Below the pieces are notes generated by a model. It saw nothing but the letters and a program-made list of their open reading frames with translations. It searched no databases and was not told the origin of the DNA. Of a stretch of 64,000 nt of DNA, positions 10,501 to 19,098 are shown in pieces. The stretch spans positions 372,001-436,000 of the forward strand of contig UWYS01000005.1 in NCBI GenBank assembly GCA_900291925.1. The letters are read 5' to 3'. Position 1 is the stretch's first letter, and each line of letters begins with the position of its first letter. The position numbers were made by a program, and so were the translations under genes. The stretch is from Thecaphora thlaspeos. Taxonomy: Eukaryota > Basidiomycota > Ustilaginomycetes > Urocystidales > Glomosporiaceae.

Positions 10501-10918
10501 GTGTGGTGAGCTTGTCGCCCGCAGCGCGTTCAACAGTGTCATCACTGCCTTGCCAGAGAAGTGATGAGGGTTGTGTTCGCGATGGCTCAACGCATCTGTC
10601 GCCGTCGGCGGGGATGAGGAGCGAAAGGCTCCTGCCGCCGGTGCTGCTGCTTGCGACAGCAGAGTTCGAACCGTATACGGCTCGTGAAGCGAATGAGCTA
10701 AGGCTCGGAGTCGGCGGTGGTGCCATCTCCGAGTCAAGGCCCTCATCGAGGTCGCGCTGTTCGGGAAGACTGGGTAGGGCCTTTCCTATCCTGTGGCTGA
10801 AGTCGGCTATCCCTCGGAGAGCCTTTGATGGGGCAACGCCTCCGCCGCTGTCCCGGGTGGGTCCGGCAGCGTCCGCGGTGTCCAGGACCATCGGCTCCTG
10901 GTGCCACTCGAGGGGCAT
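7550..10918 (-). CDS. Large dual-specificity protein phosphatase with split catalytic domain
   Basis: 1122 residues in one exon from the ATG at 10918 (MPLEWHQEP). The open frame extends further upstream but has no earlier ATG. Domains in order: a Ser/Pro-rich disordered N-terminus; the first DSP strand set VEILPGLFLGDEHNARDND...ITTVLNVAKE (~278-312); a low-complexity insertion of about 255 residues; then YIKLPWTHDETDL (~573) and the P-loop VHCQCGVSRSATLVIAFVM with catalytic Cys648; then ISPNILLIYQLVEWERQL. A Glu/Gln/Arg coiled coil (KWSQMRLQEEQKEAEEQQRR) and a long Ser-rich tail follow. The family dephosphorylates Tyr/Thr, often on MAP kinases (fission-yeast Pmp1, yeast Msg5), but the substrate here is not shown by the sequence. 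The HCxxGxxRS signature is intact, so it is probably active. Confidence 0.88.
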   Translation of the reverse strand: MPLEWHQEPMVLDTADAAGPTRDSGGGVAPSKALRGIADFSHRIGKALPSLPEQRDLDEGLDSEMAPPPTPSLSSFASRAVYGSNSAVASSSTGGRSLSLLIPADGDRCVEPSRTQPSSLLWQGSDDTVERAAGDKLTTPSQPPLLSNPASAKAGRKRPSKLTLVTPSAINEGGSSSRSVPSSPAVVGRPPPQLRERGGLDKLSPSTTKDLSSTLRGTPRRRPSMPFQTQAKQPENEYQDPGSSKGRTPEAFRDPSEHILSGKGSTLQHARSVYSHGPVEILPGLFLGDEHNARDNDMLSDLGITTVLNVAKETVLPFQLENNTSPLRVKPSLKRSESSMAGKTQPPSIRVRKELDDFFTPPTTAYPTASDLATVEQGSSSRRSQPQPQQQAAYGKTQKKGGAYPASASPVSASYLRNTASTPNLLSRFKKVSSGPPIADAELEEEAGEGDEAGHDRAAEVGALTESNFLRYSRQRPSSSESSDEAYDAASSPSSRADTCTSSATELTPPAPNSSGVGALAGKANESGVDASPSAFIATAEQYGDITSVELPTNAIALKVPASPISSRMVDLRYIKLPWTHDETDLASPGGGFTHGCAIIAEALGIDSRVWNPLTVADDSSVLPLLFQGDRVDKLQSESHKGKVLVHCQCGVSRSATLVIAFVMQAAALRYGFEESRSLMGMHDCYNMVKEKSASISPNILLIYQLVEWERQLSKVASKLREALGGAMPDAVPELASGEAATQLEGLGTPANPGWSVEVLDEEKWSQMRLQEEQKEAEEQQRRRDERLTEAKRAVAERKATSDRLEGKAPPTGGSLGGNSLLARRRKAAPALQLKGVSVTATAVPKPSKPRPPMLNLKSHSSAQADDQPPPETPFLTAKTNSWRAHEDMRCDGASDKGSGGDDDIVMGSVDAATSVAASIEDDAASPGDGPRADEESATTPQLPAFATPVQAQPDCRLTSPPPHSARRSSMTGPASASRVNLEALSQASMATSTAHAPSSSSSGGRSRFSFGGIAAAFTSSGKRRPGSMAASSGSTFVGGGGSGLFGAVGQSKEERRKQHRRTFSNDLPALRAGLELEKLVIPNSRAGQAPATKDGGGGGAAGGLTNSTSINEMLLRGSYQL

Positions 10919-12310
10919 AGTGGGTATCAGTTGATCGTTTGCTGACCGCTGTGCTTGAGACGCGCAGTCGTCCACGAACGTGTGCGTGTTTAGAGGGGCT
11001 GTCGATGTGCTGTTCAAGTTGCAGTTGCAGCCAGCGTGCGAGGCCGAACCGCACTTAAAGGACGGCGTGCACCAGGCTATGCCGAGGCACAGATATCTCA
11101 GCAAGCGGCCTGACGGAACGACAAGGAGGGAAAGGCTCGACGGGTAGGTCAGTACATCGCCCGGAGCTGTGCCGGGATCGGACAGGAAGGGGAGGTCGGG
11201 GCGTCAGCCGCCTACAGAGGGCCGCAATGACCCTCCGCGAAACGGGTACGGCCAGGCTCTGGCTTCTGCCTGCTTCGCGGGGCACCGAGCACGGCACGTT
11301 ACGATGCCCGATTTGCGTCAACAGCTGTGGCACGGATCATCAAAGCGCTTGAGCCTGTCAGGTAGCCGCAGAAGTGACCCGAACTGACTCACGCTGGCTG
11401 TTTGCGATGCGGCAATGAAAGGGCCGTGTACGACTGGGGTCGCAGGCAGCGAGCGAGCGTCACACTGTCTCGGGAAGGCGCAGTGAGGTAGAGCTTGGTC
11501 TTACTGGAGGTACGGAAGTGCGATGCAAGCTAGGAGATGCTGAAGCCAGAGCGAGCCGTTGCTTGGGTTGTGAGGTAATCGAAGTGCAGTGGTCGGACCG
11601 CGTGTGAACGGGCGGTTGTGAGTATAGTGTGCGTGCAAGAAGGAGGGGAAGGATACGAAGGTATCGGGTCGGAACCTGTCTGCCACTCGGAGGAGCGAGG
11701 GAGGGGATCTTGCCTTCCAGAGATCTTGTGCCTGGGGCGCAGCCAAGAGACGCAGCAAGCAGGGCGAGTGGCTGAGGACGAGTAGAGCTTAGATATGAGA
11801 GGACGCCCCGGCGGTGGATGTAGTGTTATGAGCGGAAAATGGTAGGCGAACGGATAATAAAGGGGTGGAGCGGAGGACAAAGGGGACCGGAAGATAGAGG
11901 CGTCGCCGCAGAAGACGAAGGAAAGCCAAGGGCGTGGCGGTGTCCGGGTGCTGGAGATGAGGAGACGGCCCAGGGTCCGGCGGCGCAGGGCTGAGCGGGC
12001 GCAGTGATACGAGGCAACTGTCAACGAGAAGCAGCCAGGAGGTCAGGGCCGTTGACGAGAAGAATAACAATGGCTTCGGGTGGGGACGGCGATGGCAACG
12101 GCGGTGAAGCCGAAGGGGCTAGCGCGGGCCTTTGTTGGTTGTTTGTTGAGGTGGTAGCGTTGGGGTCGCTGCCTGTGCGAGATCTGGCGAGGGGATATCG
12201 TCGGACTCGTCGACCGGGTCCAGGACGATCTGGGCTTTGACAGGAGAGAGCGTGTGCAGAGAGGGAGAGGAACGCGAGATGGAATGGGAAAGGAGAGCGT
12301 TGCAACGACA

Positions 12311-12354
12311 ATGGCGATGGCGATGGCGGTGGCGATGGCGATGATGATGGCGAT
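12311..12354. repeat. Imperfect (GGCGAT)n minisatellite
   Basis: Seven to eight near copies of a 6-base unit in the gene-poor region upstream of the dual-specificity phosphatase. On the minus strand it reads (ATCGCC)n. Confidence 0.8.
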
Positions 12355-12473
12355 AGCAATGACAAGGAGGCGCCGGTGGGACGATGGATGAAGAATGAAG
12401 GAAGGGGCGTCGACAGGCTCGTGCGACTGCCGTCGAGGGATGACGGAGTGGGGGCTGGTACGCCGGTGGTGAT

Positions 12474-12497
12474 AGAGAGAGAGAGAGAGAGAGAGAG
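12474..12497. repeat. (AG)12 microsatellite
   Basis: A pure dinucleotide run. It reads (CT)n on the minus strand, the coding orientation of the downstream phosphatase gene, as is common in fungal leaders and promoters. Confidence 0.9.
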
Positions 12498-13997
12498 TAG
12501 TACGTAGTGCACCAAGACTCTTAGGGTAGAGAGAGTAGCGGGTGCAAGACGGGCGAGTGCGTGGGGCGGACAAGGCGAGGGGGCCCAAGCAGAGGCAGAC
12601 AAGGGGACCAAGAGGCAGGGCGACTCAAAGGGCGCAAGACCGACGTGTCGGCGTACCGCGAGGAAGCACAGAGGCCGAGTGCAAGCCAGAGCCGGCCATC
12701 CCGCCCGCCTACGCCAGCAAGCCTTCCGCCGAGCGCAACCGCAAAGAAGGGCGCCAGCTGCCTTCCAACGGGGTCTCGGGTTGGCGCCGGTCGCTCGGTC
12801 GGTGCCGCGGGGTCGCACCGGTGAACAGGAGGTACGCTCGCTCGCCAGCAAAATAGGTAGAGCGGCGCAGTGGCAGTGTAGCAAGTCGAGCAATACATAC
12901 GGCGGCAGCAGAGCGGGGACCGCACACTGTATCGACCATGGCGGCGGCCAGCAGCCGGGAGGAGCGCCGGGAGGAGCGCCGGATGCTGCTATTTAATAAA
13001 GTCGACGCTTATTCCATCCAGTAACTCATGTAGTCTACCGAATCGCCTTTGGTGGACATCGGCGTAAAGGGTGGGGCGAAGTAGCAGAGTGGTCGGTTCG
13101 AGTCCAAAGGAGTCTCGCTGGCATATGATGCAAGCAACCAGCACACTCGCCACCACCGCATCGTCGTCGAGTAGAGCAAAACGGCGTCCGACGTTGTCCA
13201 TGACGCGGCCCTGAAGAGTAACTTATGTACAGCACACGACGGTGTTAGCTCTGGTGCGTCAAGTGAAGAGTGTGTTGACACTGCAAGGTTGTCAAGATCC
13301 TCTTGCTTCGCTTGTTGGCCTTTGATCTTGCTGCGACGAGGTTAGAGCGGCCGACTCTTGACCAGGCCAGTGGAGATCGGGCAACCATCGCGCGTCGCCA
13401 ACACGCTCTCTCCTCGCGGCACGCTTTCTGCGATGCGCCGTCTTGGTCTAACATCAATAAAATCAAACGAGCCGTGCATACACCACCTTATGTTCGACAG
13501 AAGAAGCCTGCAACGCCAGAGGGAACGACAGAGACACCAACGTCGCAACATGTTGCCCTCCTTTGTACGCCCGCGTTTGTTGTTGCAGCAGCATGGACGG
13601 TACGCACAATGCCCGAGGGAACTCATCATCCACCCTTCATTGTCTTCTCCTCGGCACAGGCACCACCGACAGCCTCGCCCGTCTTTCGACCTTCGTGTTG
13701 CTAAGTAGCTCATGGGCCAGTTGCTGCTCTAGAGTGACCGCCGTTCCACAGACAACTTCGCTCAAGGAGGACAGGCAATGTGCGTTCATTGATGACTCGT
13801 AATTACATAGCAGGACAGGTGGCCATCGAACACGATACGGCCTTCAGAGCGAGCATTCGAATCAGGCGTCTATCACATAGCGGGCGGCGAGGAGAGGGTA
13901 AGAGTCAAGGAATGGCATGGGATATCAAGAGCGAGTGTCATGGTGCCTTATGTGCAGTGGGTTAACGTGACATGCAAATAGGATGAGCGAAGCCAAC

Positions 13998-16900
13998 CTA
14001 CGCCGACGACACGCGGTCGTAGTGCTCGATGGCCTGGTCGGGCCCCTTGAGCGCGGCGGCCGTGGGCGTCGAGTCGTCCGAGGGGCACATGTCCTCGTAG
14101 AACATCCGGCCCGACTTGGTCGCGGCGATGATGCCGGCGCGGATGACCCAGTCGCCGAAGCTCTCGCCATCCACCTTCTCGGTGGCGTAGCGCGGTACGA
14201 GCCGGTTCATGATCTCGAGCACCTCTTCCTCGTTGACCGACTCGCGGTAGATCTTCGAGAGGCGTTCGCCCGAGTGCGAGCCGCCGAGAACCATGACGTA
14301 CTGGCCAGGCGCCTTGCCGACAAAGCCGACCTCGGCCATCCAAGCGCGGCTGCACGAGTTGGCGCAGCCGCTCATACGGAAGACGGTCTCCGAGTCGCGC
14401 AGCCCGTTGGCGATAAAGATCTTCTCGACCTTGTCCATCAGCAAGGGGAGGTAGCGCTCCGACTCGGCCATGGCAAGACCGCACGTGGGGAATGAGACGC
14501 ACGCGCTTGCGCTCTTCTTGACGCCAGAGTGCTCCCAGTTGTTCATCTTGTACTTGCGCAGGTGGGCGTCGATGGCCGCCTTGTCCTCAGGCGCAATGTC
14601 CGAGACGATGATGTGCTGGTTGGGCGTCATGCGGAAGTTGCCCTTGTGCAGGTGGCAGAGCTCGCGCAGTCCGGTGCGGAACGGGTTGCCCGGCTCGTCC
14701 TTGACGCGACCGTTCTCGAGCCACAGCGTGCAGTGCCAGTTGCCCTTGTAGTCCTGCGACCAGCCGTAGTCGTCCGTGTTGGTCTCGAACTTGTAGTCAC
14801 GCGCGGGCGCGAGAGGGTAGCCCAGCCGCCGCTCAACCTCGGCCTTGAAGTTGTCGGCGCCGCCCCAGTAGTTGTCGATGGTGTACTTAAGGCGGGCCTG
14901 CTTGCGGTTGGCACGGTTGCCCGTGTCGCGCTGGATCAGCATGACGGTGCGGCACGCGTCGTGGGTCTGCTCGGGTGTGACGAAGCCGATGACGTCGCCG
15001 ATGCGCGGGTATGTGGCCTTCATCGAGTGAGTCACGCCCATTCCACCGCCGACCGAGAGGTTGAAGCCGGCCAGACGCTTGGTCACCGGGTCGGTAATGG
15101 CGATCAGCCCGATGTCGTGAGCGAAGCAGTCGGTATCGTTGCGCGGCGGGACCGCGATGGCGATCTTGAACTTGCGCGGGAGGTAGTACGGGCCGTAGAG
15201 CGGCTCGTAGTCCTGGAGGACACCGCCAATCAGCAGCTGCTTGGAGCTGTCGGTGGTCTTGTCAAGCCAGATCTCGTGGTAGGCGTTCATGCGCGGGAGG
15301 AGATGCTCGCTGATCGACTTGGAGAACTCGTAGACGTCCTCGTGCAGCTCGCTCAGCGCCGGGTTGGGGCTGCACATGACGTTGCGGTTGACGTCGCCAC
15401 AAGCGGCGATGGTGTCGAGCATGCTCTTGTTGATCCCCTGCATGGCCGCCTTGAGGTTGCTCTTGACGACGCAGTGGTACTGGATCGTCTGGCGGGTCGT
15501 GATCTTGATCGTCTGGTTACCGTACTTCTCGGCGACGTCGTCGAGCTGGAGCCACTGCTGCGGCGAGCACACGCCTCCCGGGATGCGGGCGCGGATCATG
15601 AAGCTGTAGGCCGGCTCGAGACCGGCCGCCTTGCGCTCCTCGAGGGTGTCGCGATCGTACTGCATGTAGGTGCCATGGAACTTTGTCAGCTGGCCGTCGG
15701 TCTCGGCGATGGCGCCGGTCGACGTGTCCAGAAGACCTTCCTTGATCGTGCCGCGGAGGTAATTTGAGGCGATCTTCATGTGCTCATTGGTGATCGGCTC
15801 GGGCTCGGCCTCGGTCACCTCGACCGTGTCGACGCCGAGCGCCTTCCATAGCAGCGGCTCCCAGATCTTGTAACCGGTCTGCGCGCCGTCAGCGTCTTGG
15901 TCGTCGCCGAGGCCGATCGGCGCCATTCGTGTGGCGCCCAGCGCCTCGAGTTTGGCGTTAAAGTCCTTGGCGGGCTTGTTGTAGTAATGCGCGTCCTCGA
16001 GTCGCGGCCAGTAGTGCGAGTCGCCCATGCCGAACACGGTGAAGTTGAGCGTGTCGGGCAGCGCGCCGGCCTTCATCGCCTGAAGCGCCTTGTGGGTGAA
16101 GCGGGCGTTCTGCGGGGCCTCACCCTGTCCGGCGGTCGAGGTGAGGAAGACGACGTTCTTCTCGTCCTTGAGCTCCTCGGCGACGGGATAGTCGTCCATC
16201 GCGAGGAGACGGGCCGCGACGCCGCGGGCCTTGGCACGCACGGCCAGCTTCTTGGCTACCTTTTCGGCGTTGCCGCCGTCGGAGGCGAACAGAATCAGCA
16301 GCGGCGGGCCATCGAGCGAGCCAAGCATCTTTTCGTACGCCTGGTTAGCCTTGCGTCGCTGCGCCTCACGCAGGCCGACGCCCTGCGACGTGGCGAGGTC
16401 GTAGGACAGCGCTGGCTTGGCGTTGACGAGACTGGTAAAGAGGTTCTGCCTGTCAAGGAACTGCTGCAGCTGCTCGCGGATGCGGACGCCGTCGAGGTAG
16501 AAGACCTCGGAGCCGCGCGACTCAGCGCTCGGGTCCCAACGGAAGAGGGGCCAGTAGCCGGAGTCGACGGCGAGCTTCGTCTCGCGGAGGACCTCGAGCG
16601 CGGGGGCGTCGACGGTGCGGTAGGGGACGTAGGCGAGCACGACCGACGGTCCATCGAAGCGGTCCGCCTCCATCAAGGCGTGGAGGACCTGGGTGTAGTC
16701 GGCGTAGACGGCGGTGCTGGCGACGTAAACGTTGCCGTAGTTCATCGCGTAGAGGGCAATGTCCTTCTTGCGCTTGTGGGCCGCCTGGGCGTCGCGCTTG
16801 GTGTAGGGGACGCTGTCGAAGATGAGCATGTTGAAGTTGCGGCCCGAGGCGATAACGTGGTGAACACCACCCATGCCGGCGTCATAGGCCCAGGCGTCGC

Positions 16901-18485
16901 TGCCGACGATCCAGCGGCTTTGGAGGGCGAGGTGCGACGAGAGCGGCTTGATCTTGTCCAACGCGGCGCTCGAGGCGCTCGACTCGAGGAGCGCGGCAAG
17001 CTTGTTGCTGAGGGCAACGTTCTTCTTGGCATCGTCCTTTGCAACGAGCCACTGGGCGAGCGTCTCGTGGAGCTCCGACGAAAGACCACCAGAGCGGAGG
17101 GCCTCGTTGACCGCGGCGATCAGCTCGTCGCGCTGCTCGAGCTGAGCGAGGACCTGTCCGAAGGCGTACTCGGGGCTGCGTGCGGCCGGGTGGGCGTCGG
17201 ACTCGTCGGTCGGCGAGTTGATGACCGAGAGGCGCTCGTTGAAGATCTGCTCAAGCATCAGGTTGTAGGCCTCCTCATGCTTCGAGACCTGAACGGGGGC
17301 GGTGCTCTTGCTCGCCGCCGACGACAGCTGCGCGCGGGCGGCTAGCTTCTTTTCGTCGCCGACGACGAAGCCGTGCTTGGGCTTGGGCGCCTCGAGGGCC
17401 GAGACGACGGCCTGGGCCGCCTTTTCACCGTCGGCCGCCTCGACAAGGCCGAGGACGCCGCTGACAAAGACAGAGGGCAGGGCGCGCTCGGAGCCCTGGA
17501 AGGCGGCCGCGATGTCGACAAAGAGCGGTCCGAGGCGAGTGGTCCTTCGGATGCTCTGCTCGAGGACGGCGATGCGCTGGACGGAGGGAGGAATGTTTGC
17601 GAGCAGGCGCTGCGGCAACGAAGGGCGGACCAATCGGACGTCGAGCACGGCGAGGTCAAAGTGTGGCGAGGTGTAGTCCTGGAGCTGCTCGGAGCCGGCG
17701 CCGAGCACGACGGCAAGATTCTTGGCGTCCGAGGCACCAACCAGCTGGAACGGCTCGACCGCGTGTCCGACGAGCCCGGCGACGTCCTCGTAGGCAACGT
17801 CAATGGCCGTCTCGAGATCGCCGAACTCGGCCTCGCTGGTGGCATGTTGTGCGGCGGCAGCGTGGCCGTTGACGCCGTTGGTTGAGTGACCGTTGGCGGC
17901 TGCGTGTCCGTTAACACCGTTGGCCTTGCTGCCGCCGTCCGAGGAAGAGGTGCTGGCCGACGGGCCGACAAATGCGGCGAGGTCGGCCTCGGTCACCACC
18001 TCGACCGAGCCGCTGACGTCCTCGAAAAAGTGAAGGACGGCGCGCTTGGCCGAGGTGGCAATCTTGGTAGCAAGAAGGGCGTGGTCGTGCGCCTGGACGG
18101 CGGTGGAGGAGTGGACCATGACGAGGCCGGCCTGCCTGAGAGCCATCACGTCGCTGTGCTCGCCAGAGCTGGCGATGTGGAAAACGATGGGGCTCTGGAC
18201 GAGGGTGGAGAGGTGGGGGACGAGCCGTGTGAGCGTCTGCCGGTGGGCGAGGGAGAGGACCGAGATGAGGCCATTGCCGGCGGGCTTGAGCTGGGAGAGG
18301 ATGATGCCAATCTCGGCGTTCTGCGAGACCTGCTCGAGCTCGAGCTCGGGGTGCGACGACGCCACACGCTTGACCACCTCGAGGAAGGGCGACTGGACCT
18401 GTCTCGCCGGGTCGACCGAGACGACCGAGGCCGAGGCCAGCGCCGCGATCCTCGCGACCGTCTGGGAAGCGTTGATGTTGGACAT
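13998..18485 (-). CDS. MET5: Sulfite reductase (NADPH) beta subunit
   Basis: 1495 residues, one exon, starting at the ATG at 18485 (MSNINASQTVARIAALA); yeast Met5 is about 1440. It reduces sulfite to sulfide in cytosolic sulfur assimilation, as the hemoprotein partner of the Met10 flavoprotein. Domain order: an N-terminal pyruvate-ferredoxin-oxidoreductase-like region with a short HAAANGHSTNGVNGHA linker; a flavodoxin-like domain from about residue 724 (LLILFASDGGNAEKVAKKL, then FLTSTAGQGEAP and FGMGDSHYWPRLEDA); and two ferredoxin-like/siroheme domains with MCSPNPALSE. The 4Fe-4S/siroheme cysteines are complete: Cys1329-x5-Cys1335 (CVSFPTC) and Cys1374-x3-Cys1378 (CANSC). It is divergent from the secreted-protein gene across 3.1 kb. 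No intron is evident. Confidence 0.97.
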   Translation of the reverse strand: MSNINASQTVARIAALASASVVSVDPARQVQSPFLEVVKRVASSHPELELEQVSQNAEIGIILSQLKPAGNGLISVLSLAHRQTLTRLVPHLSTLVQSPIVFHIASSGEHSDVMALRQAGLVMVHSSTAVQAHDHALLATKIATSAKRAVLHFFEDVSGSVEVVTEADLAAFVGPSASTSSSDGGSKANGVNGHAAANGHSTNGVNGHAAAAQHATSEAEFGDLETAIDVAYEDVAGLVGHAVEPFQLVGASDAKNLAVVLGAGSEQLQDYTSPHFDLAVLDVRLVRPSLPQRLLANIPPSVQRIAVLEQSIRRTTRLGPLFVDIAAAFQGSERALPSVFVSGVLGLVEAADGEKAAQAVVSALEAPKPKHGFVVGDEKKLAARAQLSSAASKSTAPVQVSKHEEAYNLMLEQIFNERLSVINSPTDESDAHPAARSPEYAFGQVLAQLEQRDELIAAVNEALRSGGLSSELHETLAQWLVAKDDAKKNVALSNKLAALLESSASSAALDKIKPLSSHLALQSRWIVGSDAWAYDAGMGGVHHVIASGRNFNMLIFDSVPYTKRDAQAAHKRKKDIALYAMNYGNVYVASTAVYADYTQVLHALMEADRFDGPSVVLAYVPYRTVDAPALEVLRETKLAVDSGYWPLFRWDPSAESRGSEVFYLDGVRIREQLQQFLDRQNLFTSLVNAKPALSYDLATSQGVGLREAQRRKANQAYEKMLGSLDGPPLLILFASDGGNAEKVAKKLAVRAKARGVAARLLAMDDYPVAEELKDEKNVVFLTSTAGQGEAPQNARFTHKALQAMKAGALPDTLNFTVFGMGDSHYWPRLEDAHYYNKPAKDFNAKLEALGATRMAPIGLGDDQDADGAQTGYKIWEPLLWKALGVDTVEVTEAEPEPITNEHMKIASNYLRGTIKEGLLDTSTGAIAETDGQLTKFHGTYMQYDRDTLEERKAAGLEPAYSFMIRARIPGGVCSPQQWLQLDDVAEKYGNQTIKITTRQTIQYHCVVKSNLKAAMQGINKSMLDTIAACGDVNRNVMCSPNPALSELHEDVYEFSKSISEHLLPRMNAYHEIWLDKTTDSSKQLLIGGVLQDYEPLYGPYYLPRKFKIAIAVPPRNDTDCFAHDIGLIAITDPVTKRLAGFNLSVGGGMGVTHSMKATYPRIGDVIGFVTPEQTHDACRTVMLIQRDTGNRANRKQARLKYTIDNYWGGADNFKAEVERRLGYPLAPARDYKFETNTDDYGWSQDYKGNWHCTLWLENGRVKDEPGNPFRTGLRELCHLHKGNFRMTPNQHIIVSDIAPEDKAAIDAHLRKYKMNNWEHSGVKKSASACVSFPTCGLAMAESERYLPLLMDKVEKIFIANGLRDSETVFRMSGCANSCSRAWMAEVGFVGKAPGQYVMVLGGSHSGERLSKIYRESVNEEEVLEIMNRLVPRYATEKVDGESFGDWVIRAGIIAATKSGRMFYEDMCPSDDSTPTAAALKGPDQAIEHYDRVSSA

Positions 18486-18814
18486 GGTGGGTGACCCTGG
18501 TGGCGGCGGGGGGTAGGAAGAAGGAGAGAGACGAAGAATTGGCAAGAGTCCGGCAAGGTCAGCCAGGAACGGAACCACGCACGTCTCGCGGAGTGGCAGG
18601 CGCGCGCAATACACACTAACTGCTCTTTGCGCTGTGAAGTCGTCCGGCTCGACGACGAGTGCGAGAGGGGGCGGGCGTGGACGGAAGGGGCCTGTCCTTG
18701 GCTGTGGGGGATGGGCTGTGCGCTGCGACGAGTACAGTGAAGAAGCCGTCGAGAGTAGAGCGGACAAGGGGGTTGAGGCGGAGCGAAGATGGTAGTGATG
18801 GGACGAAGGGAAGG

Positions 18815-18848
18815 AAGGTGGGAAGGTGGGAAGGTGGGAAGGTGGGAA
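18815..18848. repeat. (GGTGGGAA)n tandem repeat
   Basis: Four near-exact 8-base units with regularly spaced GGG runs on the plus strand, about 330 bases upstream of the MET5 start. The spacing fits an intramolecular G-quadruplex. Confidence 0.85.
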
Positions 18849-19091
18849 GCGCCGGTGATCGGAAGCAAGCCGCGAGGGAGGGAGGCGCAAGAAGGTGGCT
18901 GCTGCTGGCCGGCGTGGCCGAGGCGAGCGGGTGGGCGGAGCGAGCTCGCCCTGTGACCCCCTTTTCCCAGGGCGCCTCGGTCGGCCAGGTCTGGTCTGGC
19001 CTCACGCCGGCACCCACGCACCACGGCCAACGGCTCGATGAGCGAGCTGGCTTTGGTCAGCCAGCGTTCGACGACGCACCCACGCACGCCG

Positions 19092-19098
19092 TGAGTCA
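19092..19098. promoter_or_regulatory. TGAGTCA bZIP (Gcn4/Cpc1-type) site
   Basis: A perfect palindromic AP-1/Gcn4 heptamer inside GTGAGTCACG, about 610 bases upstream of the MET5 start. Gcn4-type regulators control amino-acid and sulfur genes in other fungi. Binding here is inferred. Confidence 0.35.

Larger units (their letters stand above)
10919..13997. other. 3.1 kb gene-poor region with simple repeats
   Basis: Lies upstream of the dual-specificity phosphatase and downstream of MET5, both on the minus strand. The 10.9-12.9 kb part is C/T-rich on the minus strand with simple repeats, like a very long leader or promoter. The frames through it are Ser/Pro/Leu-rich and repeat-driven, with no family features. 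On the minus strand a TTTATTAAAT sequence (12991-13000) followed about 50 bases later by ATG in a GCCGCCGCC context (12939) could mark a distal start of transcription. The 76-codon frame there shows no recognisable protein. 13.0-13.99 kb is probably MET5 3' sequence. Non-coding transcripts cannot be excluded. Confidence 0.4.

Noticed and set aside
12021..12893. 290-codon minus-strand frame upstream of the dual-specificity phosphatase
   Set aside because: Ser/Pro/Leu repeats come from C/T-rich simple sequence; no domain or conserved motif.
12850..12900. GCGCAGTGGCAGT similar to the 5' part of U4 snRNA
   Set aside because: The conserved U4 sequence that should follow (the U6-pairing and Sm regions) is absent; a 13-base match is likely chance.
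13078..13125. tRNA-like words GTAGCAGAGTGGTC and GGTTCGAGTCC close together
   Set aside because: They resemble D-arm and T-arm motifs but sit directly next to each other with no anticodon arm, the T-stem does not pair (GTCGG against CCAAA), and no matching acceptor stem was found on either strand.
14529..15767. Long plus-strand frame antisense to MET5
   Set aside because: Mirror of the high-GC codon bias of MET5; Val/Arg/Glu/Leu-rich without family features. Similar shadows at 8339-9679, 33788-35110 and 59532-60869 were rejected for the same reason.
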